From CAYSGX01 sp964518215 (lineage in GTDB: Bacteria > Bacteroidota > Bacteroidia > Chitinophagales > CAIOSU01), in NCBI GenBank assembly GCA_964518215.1, contig CAZFFP010000005.1, forward strand, positions 1 to 64,000: a DNA stretch of 64,000 nucleotides, given 5' to 3'. Made by a program: the position numbers and the translations under genes. Each line of letters opens with the position of its first letter. Positions within the stretch are counted from its first letter, which is position 1. The notes under the pieces are model-generated. The model saw nothing but the letters and a program-made list of their open reading frames with translations, made no database searches and was not told the DNA's origin. This document shows positions 26,901 through 35,265 of the stretch, piece by piece.

Positions 26901-28532
26901 CCGGTGGCGAATTTCAGCGCTGATGTTACTTCGGCTTGCGGCTCTTTAACCGTAAATTTTACCGATGAAACCGTAAATAATCCTACCTCATGGAACTGGA
27001 CATTTACAGGAGGAACTCCTGCCACTTCTTCTCAGCAAAATCCTACTGTAGTTTATAATACTCCCGGAAATTATCCTGTGAAACTGGTGGTAACGAATGC
27101 CACAGGCAGCGATTCGGTTACCGTAAGTAGTTATATTCAGGTGAATCCATTCCCTGCTTTAGGCATAGTGAAATCTGATGTTTCCTGTTTTGGTTTTGAT
27201 AATGGTTCTGTTGCCATTTCGCCAACCAACGGAACTGCTCCTTTTACCTATAACTGGAATAATGGAGCCGCCACTTCAAGTATTAACTCTTTAGAGCCGG
27301 GCACTTATAGTGTTACGGTAATTGATGCCAAAGGCTGTGCTTCCAATGCTCAGGCAATTATTGGAGAACCGACAGCGCTTCAAACATCTGTTTCAAAAAC
27401 CGATGCCGATTGTAATCAGGCTAACGGCACTGTTACCACAACAGTTTCAGGAGGAACGCTGCCTTATACATATCAATGGAATTCCGGAGAAACAACAGCT
27501 TCGCTTTCTGGTCTTTCGGCAGGAGTTTATGAAGTGTTGATTGCCGATTCAAATGGCTGTGCTGCCACATTGGAGGCAGAAGTTTTTGATGAAGGCGCTC
27601 CTGTTTTAAATATAACGGTACAAACGATTTCATGCTTTAATGGTAATGATGGCAGCATTATACTAACAGTTTCAGGGGGCAATGCCCCTTACGGATATAG
27701 TTGGTCTAATGGTGCCAATTCACCTAATCTAAACGGACTGCCTTCCGGTTCTTATCTGGTTACAGTTACCGACCAATCCGGCTGCTTCGCTCAGCAAGCA
27801 GTATTTGTTTCTGAACCTGATGAAATAGAAATAGAGTTTACAGTTACTCCGGTTCCGTGCAATCAGAAATTCGGCTCTGCCAATGCGGATGTTTCAGGCG
27901 GCACTGCTCCATATCAATATGTATGGAGTAATGGCAGTAACAGTGTATTTAACAATCTTCTCGAAGAAGGCACATACATCGTAACGGTTTCCGACAATAA
28001 TGCTTGTTCCAATACAGCATCTGTAACCATTACGAAAACTGATACCATACTTATTCAAACTTTTTCTACTCCCGATGATGGCAGTGGCAACGGCACTGCA
28101 ACCGTTCAGATAGTAAGCGGCACAGCACCTTTTAATATTAGCTGGAGTAATGGCGCAACTACCGATTTTTTGAGCGGTCTTGCTGCGGGCGATTATTTTG
28201 TTACGGTGTCGGGATCTAATTGCACCACCATCGAAATGGTTACCGTAGATTTTCTCAACAGCATTTTTGATATAGCAGATTCAGAAAACTTCATAAGCAT
28301 TTATCCCAATCCGACTTCGGGCATGGTGCAGATTTCAACTACATTAAACGAACTGCCGGAAATACAGGTGTTTGATTTATTGGGAAGAAAAATTTCTGTG
28401 TCGGCCACACCAACCGGAAAGCAAGAAATGCAAATCAATCTCTCCGGAAATGCATCAGGCATCTATTGCATTGTAATGAAAGTGAATGATTACTCTGTGG
28501 TGCGAAGAATTTTGTTGGAAGAAGGGAAGTAG
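23976..28532 (+). CDS. Large secreted M43 metalloprotease with PKD and SprB repeats, T9SS cargo
   Basis: This 1518-residue multidomain surface protein has a signal peptide (IISFFSIAQ), an M43 zinc protease domain with HEVGHWLGLRH (about 247-257), and a carboxypeptidase-regulatory-like fold (VSGTVRDAVTLQGIPNAKV, about 345-420). Next come a jelly-roll segment, PKD domains starting near residues 614, 698 and 977 with another jelly-roll between the second and third, about five SprB-type repeats (for example GTAPFTYNWNNGA ... GTYSVTVIDAKGC, about 1065-1425), and a T9SS sorting domain (SIYPNPTSGMVQI, from about 1438). SprB repeats are known from gliding adhesins, so adhesion plus proteolysis is plausible. 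PKD1 and PKD2 are very alike even in DNA. Confidence 0.92.
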   Translation: MKHVRLSAIFIASLLIISFFSIAQTSERCATMQMDSFVRALTPGSPSLQDFEDWLQLKINERPSHQTRSRQVYTIPVIVHVVHNGESVGSGRNISNAQVNSQIAVLNEDFRRLNADAANTLAQFQPVAADIEIEFCMATIDPNGNVLPVPGINRVNGGRTTWTTTDINSILKPQTIWDPNKYFNIWVVDFGNTGLLGYAQFPQGSGLQGMPTGTQNANTDGIVVYYRAFGRVGNLSTQSNRGRTATHEVGHWLGLRHIWGDGACTVDDFCSDTPTADGASTGCSLNRTTCNNLNMVQNYMDYSNDACMNIFTLCQKTRMRTVLLNSPRRVQLLTSNVCQSFTALSVSGTVRDAVTLQGIPNAKVRFSSTGGFNFLASCDANGNFTINNIFAGTYSFYAGNWGHVTKELTNVNVQAGMQPIAINLERGYYDDFVLEFNWAKTATPLSSSFTGAWVREKPIGTLFNNVQCAPDNDVPVDFGLDAYITGNGGGAAGFDDVDDGYVTLTSPVFDLAAANDPKINVSLWFFNGGGSGTPNDTLIVRISNGLQTVTMENIRNNIQWAKREYRVRDYLTPTANMRVEFTTMDLVGTGHLVEAGVDHFYVTDTNLVVTLPPVPDFTAANVIGCAPLSVNFSDNSSNNPISWQWTFPGGTPAASTQQNPTVVYNAPGTYNVTLRAINQFGDSATTKQAFVTVENVAADFTANATSGCPGLRVTFSDASTCSPASWNWSFPGGTPATSTQQNPTVVYNAPGQYNVTLIAGGNTMTKTNFIDVGVGGVITVLQEDFESNSFNTNGWTVQNPDNGITWQVANANGNPPGTRSAFIDLFTYQAQGERDGITSRVLDLSNVSNASLSFKHAHRRFTPQAGQASPYRDSLIVYASGNGGASWDRILSAGENGQGSFATGGLITAPFVPATTDDWCISGTVGAACFTLNLSAYDGLPNVQIRFESVNDYGNNIYLDDIVVSGICTASSNTNPVANFSADVTSACGSLTVNFTDETVNNPTSWNWTFTGGTPATSSQQNPTVVYNTPGNYPVKLVVTNATGSDSVTVSSYIQVNPFPALGIVKSDVSCFGFDNGSVAISPTNGTAPFTYNWNNGAATSSINSLEPGTYSVTVIDAKGCASNAQAIIGEPTALQTSVSKTDADCNQANGTVTTTVSGGTLPYTYQWNSGETTASLSGLSAGVYEVLIADSNGCAATLEAEVFDEGAPVLNITVQTISCFNGNDGSIILTVSGGNAPYGYSWSNGANSPNLNGLPSGSYLVTVTDQSGCFAQQAVFVSEPDEIEIEFTVTPVPCNQKFGSANADVSGGTAPYQYVWSNGSNSVFNNLLEEGTYIVTVSDNNACSNTASVTITKTDTILIQTFSTPDDGSGNGTATVQIVSGTAPFNISWSNGATTDFLSGLAAGDYFVTVSGSNCTTIEMVTVDFLNSIFDIADSENFISIYPNPTSGMVQISTTLNELPEIQVFDLLGRKISVSATPTGKQEMQINLSGNASGIYCIVMKVNDYSVVRRILLEEGK
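25914..25993 (+). repeat. Intragenic PKD repeat, copy A
   Basis: This 80-base stretch encodes the FPGGTPA..TQQNPTVVYNAPG part of PKD1. The copy at 26163-26242 is nearly the same, with mostly silent differences. Confidence 0.75.
26163..26242 (+). repeat. Intragenic PKD repeat, copy B
   Basis: This is the counterpart in PKD2 of the repeat at 25914-25993, with the same length and no indels. A more diverged third version lies in PKD3 near 27000-27075. Confidence 0.75.
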
Positions 28533-28834
28533 TAGTATTTTCATTGAATCGAATCGACACTGATATTGATTTGTGTTTATTTTAGGCTAACCACCATCTA
28601 ATAACCATATTTAAAATGATGGCAATCCGGATGGCATTATAAAATATGTTTAAAATATATAGTTTAAAAATATCTCAGAAACCGACACAAGCATCTATTG
28701 ACAAAATAAAAAATCTGCACCATAAGTTGAAGATTTGCATAGTTATAGAAAGTAAGTTTTCAAAAGAACTGCCGTAATATTGCCCTGCTCTAAAAATTAA
28801 GGTATCATTACTTTTCTTTCGGAAAAAATCACCA
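28533..28834. other. Intergenic region, no gene seen
   Basis: These 302 AT-rich bases lie between the large protease and the glycosyltransferase. No ORF, hairpin with T run or RNA gene was recognised. TTACTTTTC near 28807 is a poor -7-like box. Confidence 0.4.
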
Positions 28835-29944
28835 GTGAAATCCCTCATTTGTCATATTACCACCGTGCATGTAGCTAAGGATATGCGCATCTTTTACAAA
28901 GAATGTGCATCGCTGTCTAAAGCCGGTTATGAGGTGAAACTTCTGGTCATCAACGGCAACAGCGAAACCACTCCCGAAGGAGTTGAAATTATTGGCATTC
29001 CTTGTAGTTTCAATTCAAAATTTCAGAGATTTTATAAAGCAGGAACATTGGCTTTTCAAAAAGCATTAAGCCTCCATGCCAACTTGTATCATTTTCACGA
29101 CCCGGAGTTTTTGTGGTTCGGCTACAAATTGATGAAGCAGGGAAAAAAGGTGATTTACGATGTGCATGAAGATGTGCCGCGCCAAATATTGGGCAAGTCT
29201 TGGATTCCGTTAATTTTCAGAAAACCACTTTCGTTTTTGTTCGAAAAATTCGAGAATCATTTTGCCTCAAAACTATCGGGCATTGCAACCGTAACCGAGT
29301 TGATTGCCACACGTTTTGAAAAAAACAACCATCGCGTTGCTATTGTAAAAAACTTCCCTATACTTTCAATGCTTCCCGAACCGGGAAATTGGGAAAACAA
29401 AAAAGACCAACTGTGCTACATTGGCGATATTACCCAAGTGCGTGGCATTGTTGAAATGGTGCTGCCTCTAGCAGGCTTGCCCTACCGATTGGCTTTGGGC
29501 GGAAAATTTTCTCAAAAGGGATTACGCGAATCGGTGATAGCGCTCGAAGGGTGGCAACAGGTTATAGAATATGGTTTTGTGGACCGAAACATTGCCAAAC
29601 AAATGCTTGGCGATTCGAAAATCGGCTTCATTTTGCTGCACCCCATTATCAATTATCAGGATGCCATTCCTGTAAAACTGTTTGAATTTATGGCAGCCGG
29701 TATTCCGGTGATAGCTTCCGATTTGAGATTTCAGAAATCGGTAGTGGAAGAAATCGGCTGCGGCATTGTAGTGAATCCTTTCGATACCAAAGCCGTTCGC
29801 GATGCTATTCAGTATTTATTTGAACACCCTGACGAAGCCCAACACATGGGCATGAAAGGCAGAAAAGCTGTGGAAGAAAAATTCAACTGGAAAGCGCAGG
29901 AACAAGTTTTGTTAAAGTTCTATCAGGAAATTTTAAGCGAATAA
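28835..29944 (+). CDS. Glycosyltransferase family 4 protein
   Basis: This 369-residue GT-B glycosyltransferase has an N-terminal domain starting KSLICHITTVHVAKDMRIFY and a linker with DVHEDVPRQILGKSW. The C-terminal nucleotide-sugar-binding Rossmann domain ends in VKLFEFMAAGIPVIASDLRF, the classic E(x7)E-like GT4 region. It acts in the cytoplasm or at the inner membrane on surface polysaccharide or glycolipid. Start is GTG. It converges with the acetyltransferase gene (12 bp between stops). Together with the GNAT and GT2 genes it forms a small surface-glycan locus. Confidence 0.88.
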   Translation: MKSLICHITTVHVAKDMRIFYKECASLSKAGYEVKLLVINGNSETTPEGVEIIGIPCSFNSKFQRFYKAGTLAFQKALSLHANLYHFHDPEFLWFGYKLMKQGKKVIYDVHEDVPRQILGKSWIPLIFRKPLSFLFEKFENHFASKLSGIATVTELIATRFEKNNHRVAIVKNFPILSMLPEPGNWENKKDQLCYIGDITQVRGIVEMVLPLAGLPYRLALGGKFSQKGLRESVIALEGWQQVIEYGFVDRNIAKQMLGDSKIGFILLHPIINYQDAIPVKLFEFMAAGIPVIASDLRFQKSVVEEIGCGIVVNPFDTKAVRDAIQYLFEHPDEAQHMGMKGRKAVEEKFNWKAQEQVLLKFYQEILSE

Positions 29945-29956
29945 AAGCCCTGCAAT

Positions 29957-30589
29957 TTAGCTTCTTACTTCAAAATTTTTCGGCAGCGCCTCATGCCGGT
30001 CAATCAATTCTTTTACAAAAACATCTTCGGGATAAAGTTGCAGTATAAACTTTTCGCTTTCATAATTATCGAGATGCTTCAGAATTTGCAATTCAGATTT
30101 TTTGAAACTGTTTTTAGTAAGGAAAATATTAACAAAGTCAGACTTTGGTACATCTTCAGGCTCCTGAAAACCTAATAGTTTGTTATAACTGAGCGCTGCA
30201 AAGTTGTCGTTTTTCACTTTGGCTTCAATTTGCTCAAACTGAAAAATATCGAAAACCAAATGCAGCAAATTCAGCGATGCCACCACCGGAACAGGAGAGC
30301 CGATAAAATTTTCGTCCCAAATAAATAAACCCGATTGAGCATTTTTATCTTTCCAGTCAATTTTTGAAATATGAATCATCCCAATCAACTTGGCTTCGTG
30401 TTCAATAATGAAATAAAAATCATTTCGGGCATCCAACGAAAGAAACCATTGCAATTGCATTTCGGGAGAAATAATGGCTCTGTATTCCATAACATTTCTG
30501 ATTCGGTCGGAATTGCGCCAATAGCGCACCAGTTCTATATGTTCTTTTCTGAGGCGAATCAGACGCACGCCAAATCTTGAGATAATCAT
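29957..30589 (-). CDS. GNAT family N-acetyltransferase
   Basis: This 210-residue protein has an N-terminal GNAT domain of RimJ/PseH-like type: VRLIRLRKEHIELVRYWRNS opening, FYFIIEHEAKLIGMIHISKID (beta4 region), AKVKNDNFAALSYNKLLGFQ (the terminal NxxAxxxYxKxGF motif). About 50 C-terminal residues are extra. It transfers an acetyl group from acetyl-CoA. Overlap by 4 bp with the GT2 gene suggests acetylation of an amino sugar in surface-glycan synthesis (inference). Confidence 0.8.
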   Translation of the reverse strand: MIISRFGVRLIRLRKEHIELVRYWRNSDRIRNVMEYRAIISPEMQLQWFLSLDARNDFYFIIEHEAKLIGMIHISKIDWKDKNAQSGLFIWDENFIGSPVPVVASLNLLHLVFDIFQFEQIEAKVKNDNFAALSYNKLLGFQEPEDVPKSDFVNIFLTKNSFKKSELQILKHLDNYESEKFILQLYPEDVFVKELIDRHEALPKNFEVRS

Positions 30590-31512
30590 TCTATTTTTTC
30601 TTTAATAATAAACATCGGGTAAGACGATTCTTTGTAGTAAAGCCTGGTGATGTATTCGCCTATGATGCCCAACGAAAACAGCATGAGACTTGCAGAGAAA
30701 AATATGGCTACAATGATGGAGGTAAAACCTAATTCCACATAATCGAAAAGTTTCTTGTAGATAAAATACAACCCGATAAAAAAACTGATGAGCGAAAATA
30801 ACAATCCGCCATAAGTCATCATCCTTAAAGGTAAAATAGTATAATTGATAATATAATTAAGCGTCATAAAAATCAACTTGAATATCGAGTATCCAGATTT
30901 TCCGTTGCCGCGCACATGATGTGTTACAGTTGTATGAGCAATATGCGGAGCAATACTGCACAACAACTCATCTAATAAAAAATACTTACGGTTAAAAACC
31001 ATTACACCTTCGAGCATATTTCGCCTGAAAAGCCTGAACGAAGAGCCATTGCCATAAGTGCTCGAAAAATATTTGAAAAAACTATTCACAACCCTGCTGC
31101 CTAAGTTGCGAACAATGCCATGATGCTTTTTCTCAAAAACACCATAAACCATTCCGGCATCGGTTTCTTCCATGCGTTGAATCAGCTTGCCTATTTCCAA
31201 AGGGTCTATCTGCAGGTCGTCATCAATTGTTATTACATATCTGCCTTTGGCTTGCAGAATACCGCATAGCGTAGCTTTCTGCTGACCGTAATTTTTGGCA
31301 AGTCTGAAAATTTTTAAATGGAATTTCTTTGAAGCGCTGATATTCTTCATTTGCTCCCAACTGTTGTCAGGGCTGCAATCTTCCACCATAATGATTTCAT
31401 ATGATTCATTATTCTTCTGAAAAAACTCGTGAGTGCGCTCACAAAGCCTCTGAAGAGTGCCTGCACTATTGAACACCGGAACAACAACCGAATACCTAGG
31501 GAAATTTGTCAT
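30586..31512 (-). CDS. Glycosyltransferase family 2 (GtrB/DPM1-like)
   Basis: This 308-residue enzyme has an N-terminal GT-A domain, VVVPVFNSAGTLQRL, with metal-binding Asp residues in ITIDDDLQIDP (about 93-100). Two C-terminal transmembrane helices (about 230-255 and 265-290) are typical of polyprenyl-phosphate sugar transferases such as GtrB and ArnC. It probably loads a sugar on undecaprenyl phosphate at the inner membrane. The final residues overlap the GNAT start, giving an operon of GT2 then acetyltransferase. Confidence 0.88.
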   Translation of the reverse strand: MTNFPRYSVVVPVFNSAGTLQRLCERTHEFFQKNNESYEIIMVEDCSPDNSWEQMKNISASKKFHLKIFRLAKNYGQQKATLCGILQAKGRYVITIDDDLQIDPLEIGKLIQRMEETDAGMVYGVFEKKHHGIVRNLGSRVVNSFFKYFSSTYGNGSSFRLFRRNMLEGVMVFNRKYFLLDELLCSIAPHIAHTTVTHHVRGNGKSGYSIFKLIFMTLNYIINYTILPLRMMTYGGLLFSLISFFIGLYFIYKKLFDYVELGFTSIIVAIFFSASLMLFSLGIIGEYITRLYYKESSYPMFIIKEKIE

Positions 31513-31735
31513 GCTTTAAGGAAAATCAAATTTAACTACTTGAAGCGCTAATTTCAACTGAAATATTAACATACCTAAACAGATATGAAACAAATTGAAT
31601 TTTACCAAACAAGCTGAAAGCAGATTTGATAATAGAATGAAATTTTTGCCCCAAAAGTAAACTCTGTAAAGAACCTAAAAATAACCTTTGTATTTATAGA
31701 GAAAGCTATGAAGTGGAATGGCTGCAAGTTTGAGT

Positions 31736-31743
31736 TATCTTTG
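31736..31743 (+). promoter_or_regulatory. -7 promoter box (TATCTTTG) of the PTPS-folE operon
   Basis: An exact TAnnTTTG match lies 17 bp before the ATG at 31761. No clear TTTG is found at -33. Confidence 0.5.
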
Positions 31744-31760
31744 TATCGAAAATTTCAAAA

Positions 31761-32168
31761 ATGGTTTACCTCACCAGACGCGAACATTTTAACGCTGCTC
31801 ACATGCTCTCCAACCCCAATTGGAGCGATGAACAAAACATATCAGTATTCGGGAAATGTGCCAATCGCAATTGGCATGGGCATAATTATGAGCTGTATGT
31901 AACAGTTAAAGGAACTCCTAATACTGATACCGGTTTTATCATGAATGTCAAGGAGTTAAGCAAAATTATTAAGGAAATAATTATAGAACAGTTAGACCAT
32001 AAAAACCTGAACGTTGATGTGCCTTTTATGCAGGGAAAAATGACTTCAACCGAGAATCTTGCAAAAGAAATCTGGAATCAATTAGAGCCGCACATAAAGG
32101 GGTGTAAATTACATTGTGTTAAACTTTTTGAGACCGAAAACATTTATGTAGAATATTTCGGTGAATAA
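31761..32168 (+). CDS. 6-pyruvoyl-tetrahydropterin synthase-like enzyme (PTPS/QueD family)
   Basis: This 135-residue T-fold enzyme has zinc ligands His14, His39 and His41 and catalytic Cys33 in FGKCANRNWHGHNY. The C-x5-HGH spacing and the stretches LDHKNLNVDVP and TSTENLAKEIW match animal 6-pyruvoyl-tetrahydropterin synthase, whereas bacterial QueD typically has C-x3-HGH. It would convert dihydroneopterin triphosphate to 6-pyruvoyl-tetrahydropterin. The GTP cyclohydrolase gene follows 11 bp later, which supplies the substrate. Either tetrahydrobiopterin-type cofactor or queuosine synthesis is possible; the motif favours the former. Confidence 0.85.
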   Translation: MVYLTRREHFNAAHMLSNPNWSDEQNISVFGKCANRNWHGHNYELYVTVKGTPNTDTGFIMNVKELSKIIKEIIIEQLDHKNLNVDVPFMQGKMTSTENLAKEIWNQLEPHIKGCKLHCVKLFETENIYVEYFGE

Positions 32169-32179
32169 AAAATAAATTT

Positions 32180-32794
32180 ATGCCTCTAACGCATCATCCC
32201 AATTACATGAAATTAGACCGCTACAACGAAGAAACCCTCAACAAGCTATCTTCCGATTTTACTGACATTATTAATGCTATTGGAGAAAATCCGGAGCGCG
32301 AAGGTTTGTTAAAAACCCCTGAGCGCGCGGCTAAAGCGATGCAGTTTCTTACTCAAGGCTATGATTTAGACCCTGCAGAAATCCTGAAATCTGCCATTTT
32401 TGAAGAAGACCACAGCGAAATGATTGTGGTGAAAGATATCGAGATGTTTTCTTTATGCGAGCATCACATGTTGCCTTTTTATGGCAAAGCACACATCGCC
32501 TACATTCCTGATGGAAGAATTGTCGGATTGAGCAAAATTCCAAGAATTGTAGATGTTTTTGCCAGGCGTTTACAGGTGCAGGAACGTCTTACCACTCAAA
32601 TCAGAGATTGTATTTTCGAAACGCTAAAGCCTCATGGTGTGGCGGTTGTTATTGAAGCAGTTCATTTTTGCATGATGATGCGGGGCGTGCAAAAGCAAAA
32701 TTCTTCTACAACTACTTCTGCTTTTACCGGTGAATTTGAAAAGCAAGCTACCAGAAATGAATTTATAAATATCATTTCGGCTAAGCTGCATTAA
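32180..32794 (+). CDS. folE: GTP cyclohydrolase I FolE
   Basis: This 204-residue T-fold enzyme turns GTP into 7,8-dihydroneopterin triphosphate, the first step of folate and tetrahydropterin synthesis. Signatures are NPEREGLLKTPERAAKAM, the zinc site FSLCEHHMLPFYG (Cys93, His96) and a third ligand in VHFCMMMRG, plus GLSKIPRIVDVFARR. It is co-transcribed with the PTPS-like gene. Translation may start at the second Met (32207); the ATG at 32180 is kept as the longer choice. Confidence 0.96.
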   Translation: MPLTHHPNYMKLDRYNEETLNKLSSDFTDIINAIGENPEREGLLKTPERAAKAMQFLTQGYDLDPAEILKSAIFEEDHSEMIVVKDIEMFSLCEHHMLPFYGKAHIAYIPDGRIVGLSKIPRIVDVFARRLQVQERLTTQIRDCIFETLKPHGVAVVIEAVHFCMMMRGVQKQNSSTTTSAFTGEFEKQATRNEFINIISAKLH

Positions 32795-32797
32795 TTA

Positions 32798-34699
32798 TCA
32801 ATAAGCTCTTAGATTTTTTCCTTCCATATAATTTATGAAGGCTTTGTTTACTACACGGTTACCGCCCGGGGTAGGGAAATTGCCTGAGAAATACCAGTCG
32901 CCCGTATGATTCGCACAGGCAATATGCAGGCTTTCTATAGATTGATAAATAATCTGAACATTGGAGAAAATATGATTAGGGCGGAGTATTTCTGAAATTT
33001 TATCGGATATCTGTTCGGCAGTAAAACAATCGTAAAGTGCTTTTACTTCGTTTTTCACTTCTTCAATAGGAAGCTCCAGCGAAAGTTTACATTTCTGGTA
33101 AACCTCTTGCAGCAAATGTTCAAGATTATTTTCTTTCAGCAAAGCAATCATGGCGCGAAACGCCACAAAATCTTTCAGTTTTGACATGTCAATGCCATAG
33201 CAATCAGGATAGCGAATTTGCGGAGCAGAAGAAACCACAATGATTTTTTTAGGAGCTAATCGATCTAAAATGCTAATGATGCTTTGCTTCAGTGTAGTGC
33301 CGCGCACAATCGAATCATCAAGCACCACAATAGTATCTACATTATTTTCGATTAACCCGTAAGTAACATCATACACATGCGAAACCAATTCATCGCGGGC
33401 AGCATCTTCAGTAATGAACGTGCGCAATTTCACATCTTTAATAGCGAGTTTTTCGATGCGCGGCTTGAACTTTAAAATGTTTTCTATTTGCTCATGTGTA
33501 GCATTCACACCCAGCTTTTTGATTTGGTCGGTTTTGTGTTTGTTCAGATAATCATTCAGCCCATCCATTAATCCGTAAAAAGCCACTTCGGCAGTATTGG
33601 GAATAAATGAAAAAACCGTGTGATGCAAATCGTAATCAATGGCTTTCAGAATGGTATCGGTGAGCAAATGCCCCAATTTTTTTCTTTCCTGATAAATATC
33701 CTTATCGGTGCCGCGCGAAAAATAAATACGCTCGAAACTGCACGATTGTTTAGTGCCCGGTTCGCCAATGGGCAGTTCTTTTACATCGCCATCTTTTTTA
33801 ATTATCAGGGCGTGTGCGGGCTTAAGTTCCTGCACCTGTTCCACCCGAATATTGAAAGCAGTCATAATTGCCGGACGCTCGGATGCTACCACACAAACTT
33901 CATCGTCTAAATAATAAAAAGCCGGACGAATACCATACGGGTCTCGAATAACAAAGGCATCGCCATGACCTATGAGTCCGGCAATGGAATAGCCACCGTC
34001 AAAATCGCGCACAGAGCGCGAAAGGATGCGCTGCACATCAATATTATCTGCAATCATGTGGCTGATTTCCCTATTGTCGAATCCTTTCTTTTTAAAGGTA
34101 TCGAACTGCCGTTGCACTTCCACATCGAGAAAATGTCCGATTTTTTCCATTACCGTTATCGTGTCTGCTTGCTCCTTAGGGTGTTGGCCAATTTCAATCA
34201 ATTGCTGAATCAAATCGTCCACATTGGTCATGTTGAAATTGCCCGCAAGCGCCAAATTACGAGTCATCCAATTGTTTTCTCTTAAAAACGGATGGCAGGC
34301 TTCAATACTGTTTTTACCATGAGTGCCGTAGCGCAGATGCCCGAGCATGACTTCACCGGTAAACTCCAGATTGTTTTTCATCCAATTGCTGTCGTTGAGC
34401 AGCGCAGGTTCCTTTTCTTCTATTTTTACTAAAGGCTCAAAAATTCTTTGAAAAATATCTTTAATCGGCTGATTGGAGTTAGAGCGGATGCGGTCAATGT
34501 ATTTGAATCCTGGAGCAGGATTGATTTTTATGGTAGCCACCCCCGCACCATCCTGACCACGATTGTGCTGCTTTTCCATCAGTAAATACAATTTATTGAG
34601 GCCGTAGAGGGTATTGCCGTATTTTTTCTGGTAGTAGTCTAAAGGTTTGAGCAGACGAATGAGGGCTATTCCGCATTCGTGTTTAATGGCATCGCTCAT
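32798..34699 (-). CDS. Amidophosphoribosyltransferase (long PurF-type)
   Basis: This 633-residue class II glutamine amidotransferase has a catalytic cysteine at residue 9 (KHECGIALIR) behind a short leader, GQDGAGVATI and LGHLRYGTHGKN in the glutaminase domain, and a phosphoribosyl-pyrophosphate loop VVLDDSIVRGTTLKQS (about 456-471) in a type I PRTase domain. Standard PurF is about 470-510 residues. This form has extra segments and a C-terminal extension (SGNFPTPGGNRVVNKAF), a pattern seen in a second PurF paralogue of Bacteroidota. It makes phosphoribosylamine for purines, or a related product. It converges with folE, 3 bp apart. Confidence 0.87.
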   Translation of the reverse strand: MSDAIKHECGIALIRLLKPLDYYQKKYGNTLYGLNKLYLLMEKQHNRGQDGAGVATIKINPAPGFKYIDRIRSNSNQPIKDIFQRIFEPLVKIEEKEPALLNDSNWMKNNLEFTGEVMLGHLRYGTHGKNSIEACHPFLRENNWMTRNLALAGNFNMTNVDDLIQQLIEIGQHPKEQADTITVMEKIGHFLDVEVQRQFDTFKKKGFDNREISHMIADNIDVQRILSRSVRDFDGGYSIAGLIGHGDAFVIRDPYGIRPAFYYLDDEVCVVASERPAIMTAFNIRVEQVQELKPAHALIIKKDGDVKELPIGEPGTKQSCSFERIYFSRGTDKDIYQERKKLGHLLTDTILKAIDYDLHHTVFSFIPNTAEVAFYGLMDGLNDYLNKHKTDQIKKLGVNATHEQIENILKFKPRIEKLAIKDVKLRTFITEDAARDELVSHVYDVTYGLIENNVDTIVVLDDSIVRGTTLKQSIISILDRLAPKKIIVVSSAPQIRYPDCYGIDMSKLKDFVAFRAMIALLKENNLEHLLQEVYQKCKLSLELPIEEVKNEVKALYDCFTAEQISDKISEILRPNHIFSNVQIIYQSIESLHIACANHTGDWYFSGNFPTPGGNRVVNKAFINYMEGKNLRAY

Positions 34700-34905
34700 C
34701 AGGCTGGTAGATTATTAGAATGTAAATTTACGAAAATGCTTTGGCGTTCACTTGTAACGAAAATATTTTTGTGTGGAAAACATAAACTATTCCTAATGGT
34801 GCAATTATCTGCATGTTTCTTAGGTTAATGTACCGAAAGAGTTGCAATTTTTAAAAAGTTTTTTTAACTGATAACATTTGCTGGAATTCGGTAATTTTAA
34901 TTTTC

Positions 34906-35265
34906 ATGAACATCGAAGAATTACAAAACATTTGTTTGAACTTTAAAGGCACCACTCAGGATATTAAGTGGGGCGAACATCTGTGCTTTAATATTGGAGG
35001 AAAAATGTTCATGATAACCTCACCCGACAGGTTCCCGGTAAGTGCATCGTTCAAAACCACTGACGAAGATTTCGACATATTAACATCACAAGAAGGGTTT
35101 AAACCAAGTCCATACATGGCGCGCTATAAATGGGTATTTGTAGAAGATATCAGCCGCCTGTCTAAGAAGCAATGGGGACACTACGCACTTAAATCTTATG
35201 AAATCATTGCCGGAAAACTTCCTAAAAAGACAAAAAAAGAAATAGGCATAACTACTCCGATATAA
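34906..35265 (+). CDS. MmcQ/YjbR family protein
   Basis: This 119-residue cytosolic protein has the YjbR fold: starts MNIEELQNICLNFKGT, has WGEHLCFNIGGKMFMI and ends with ARYKWVFVEDISRLSKKQW ... SYEIIAGKLPKK. YjbR/MmcQ proteins have a CyaY-like DNA-binding-type fold; their role is unknown. It ends convergent with the kelch protein gene, overlapping it by 14 bp. Confidence 0.85.
   Translation: MNIEELQNICLNFKGTTQDIKWGEHLCFNIGGKMFMITSPDRFPVSASFKTTDEDFDILTSQEGFKPSPYMARYKWVFVEDISRLSKKQWGHYALKSYEIIAGKLPKKTKKEIGITTPI

Noticed and set aside
23976..28532. Tandem repeats read as a CRISPR-like array
   Set aside because: The repeats are in-frame PKD and SprB protein domains of about 80 residues, not short direct repeats with spacers.
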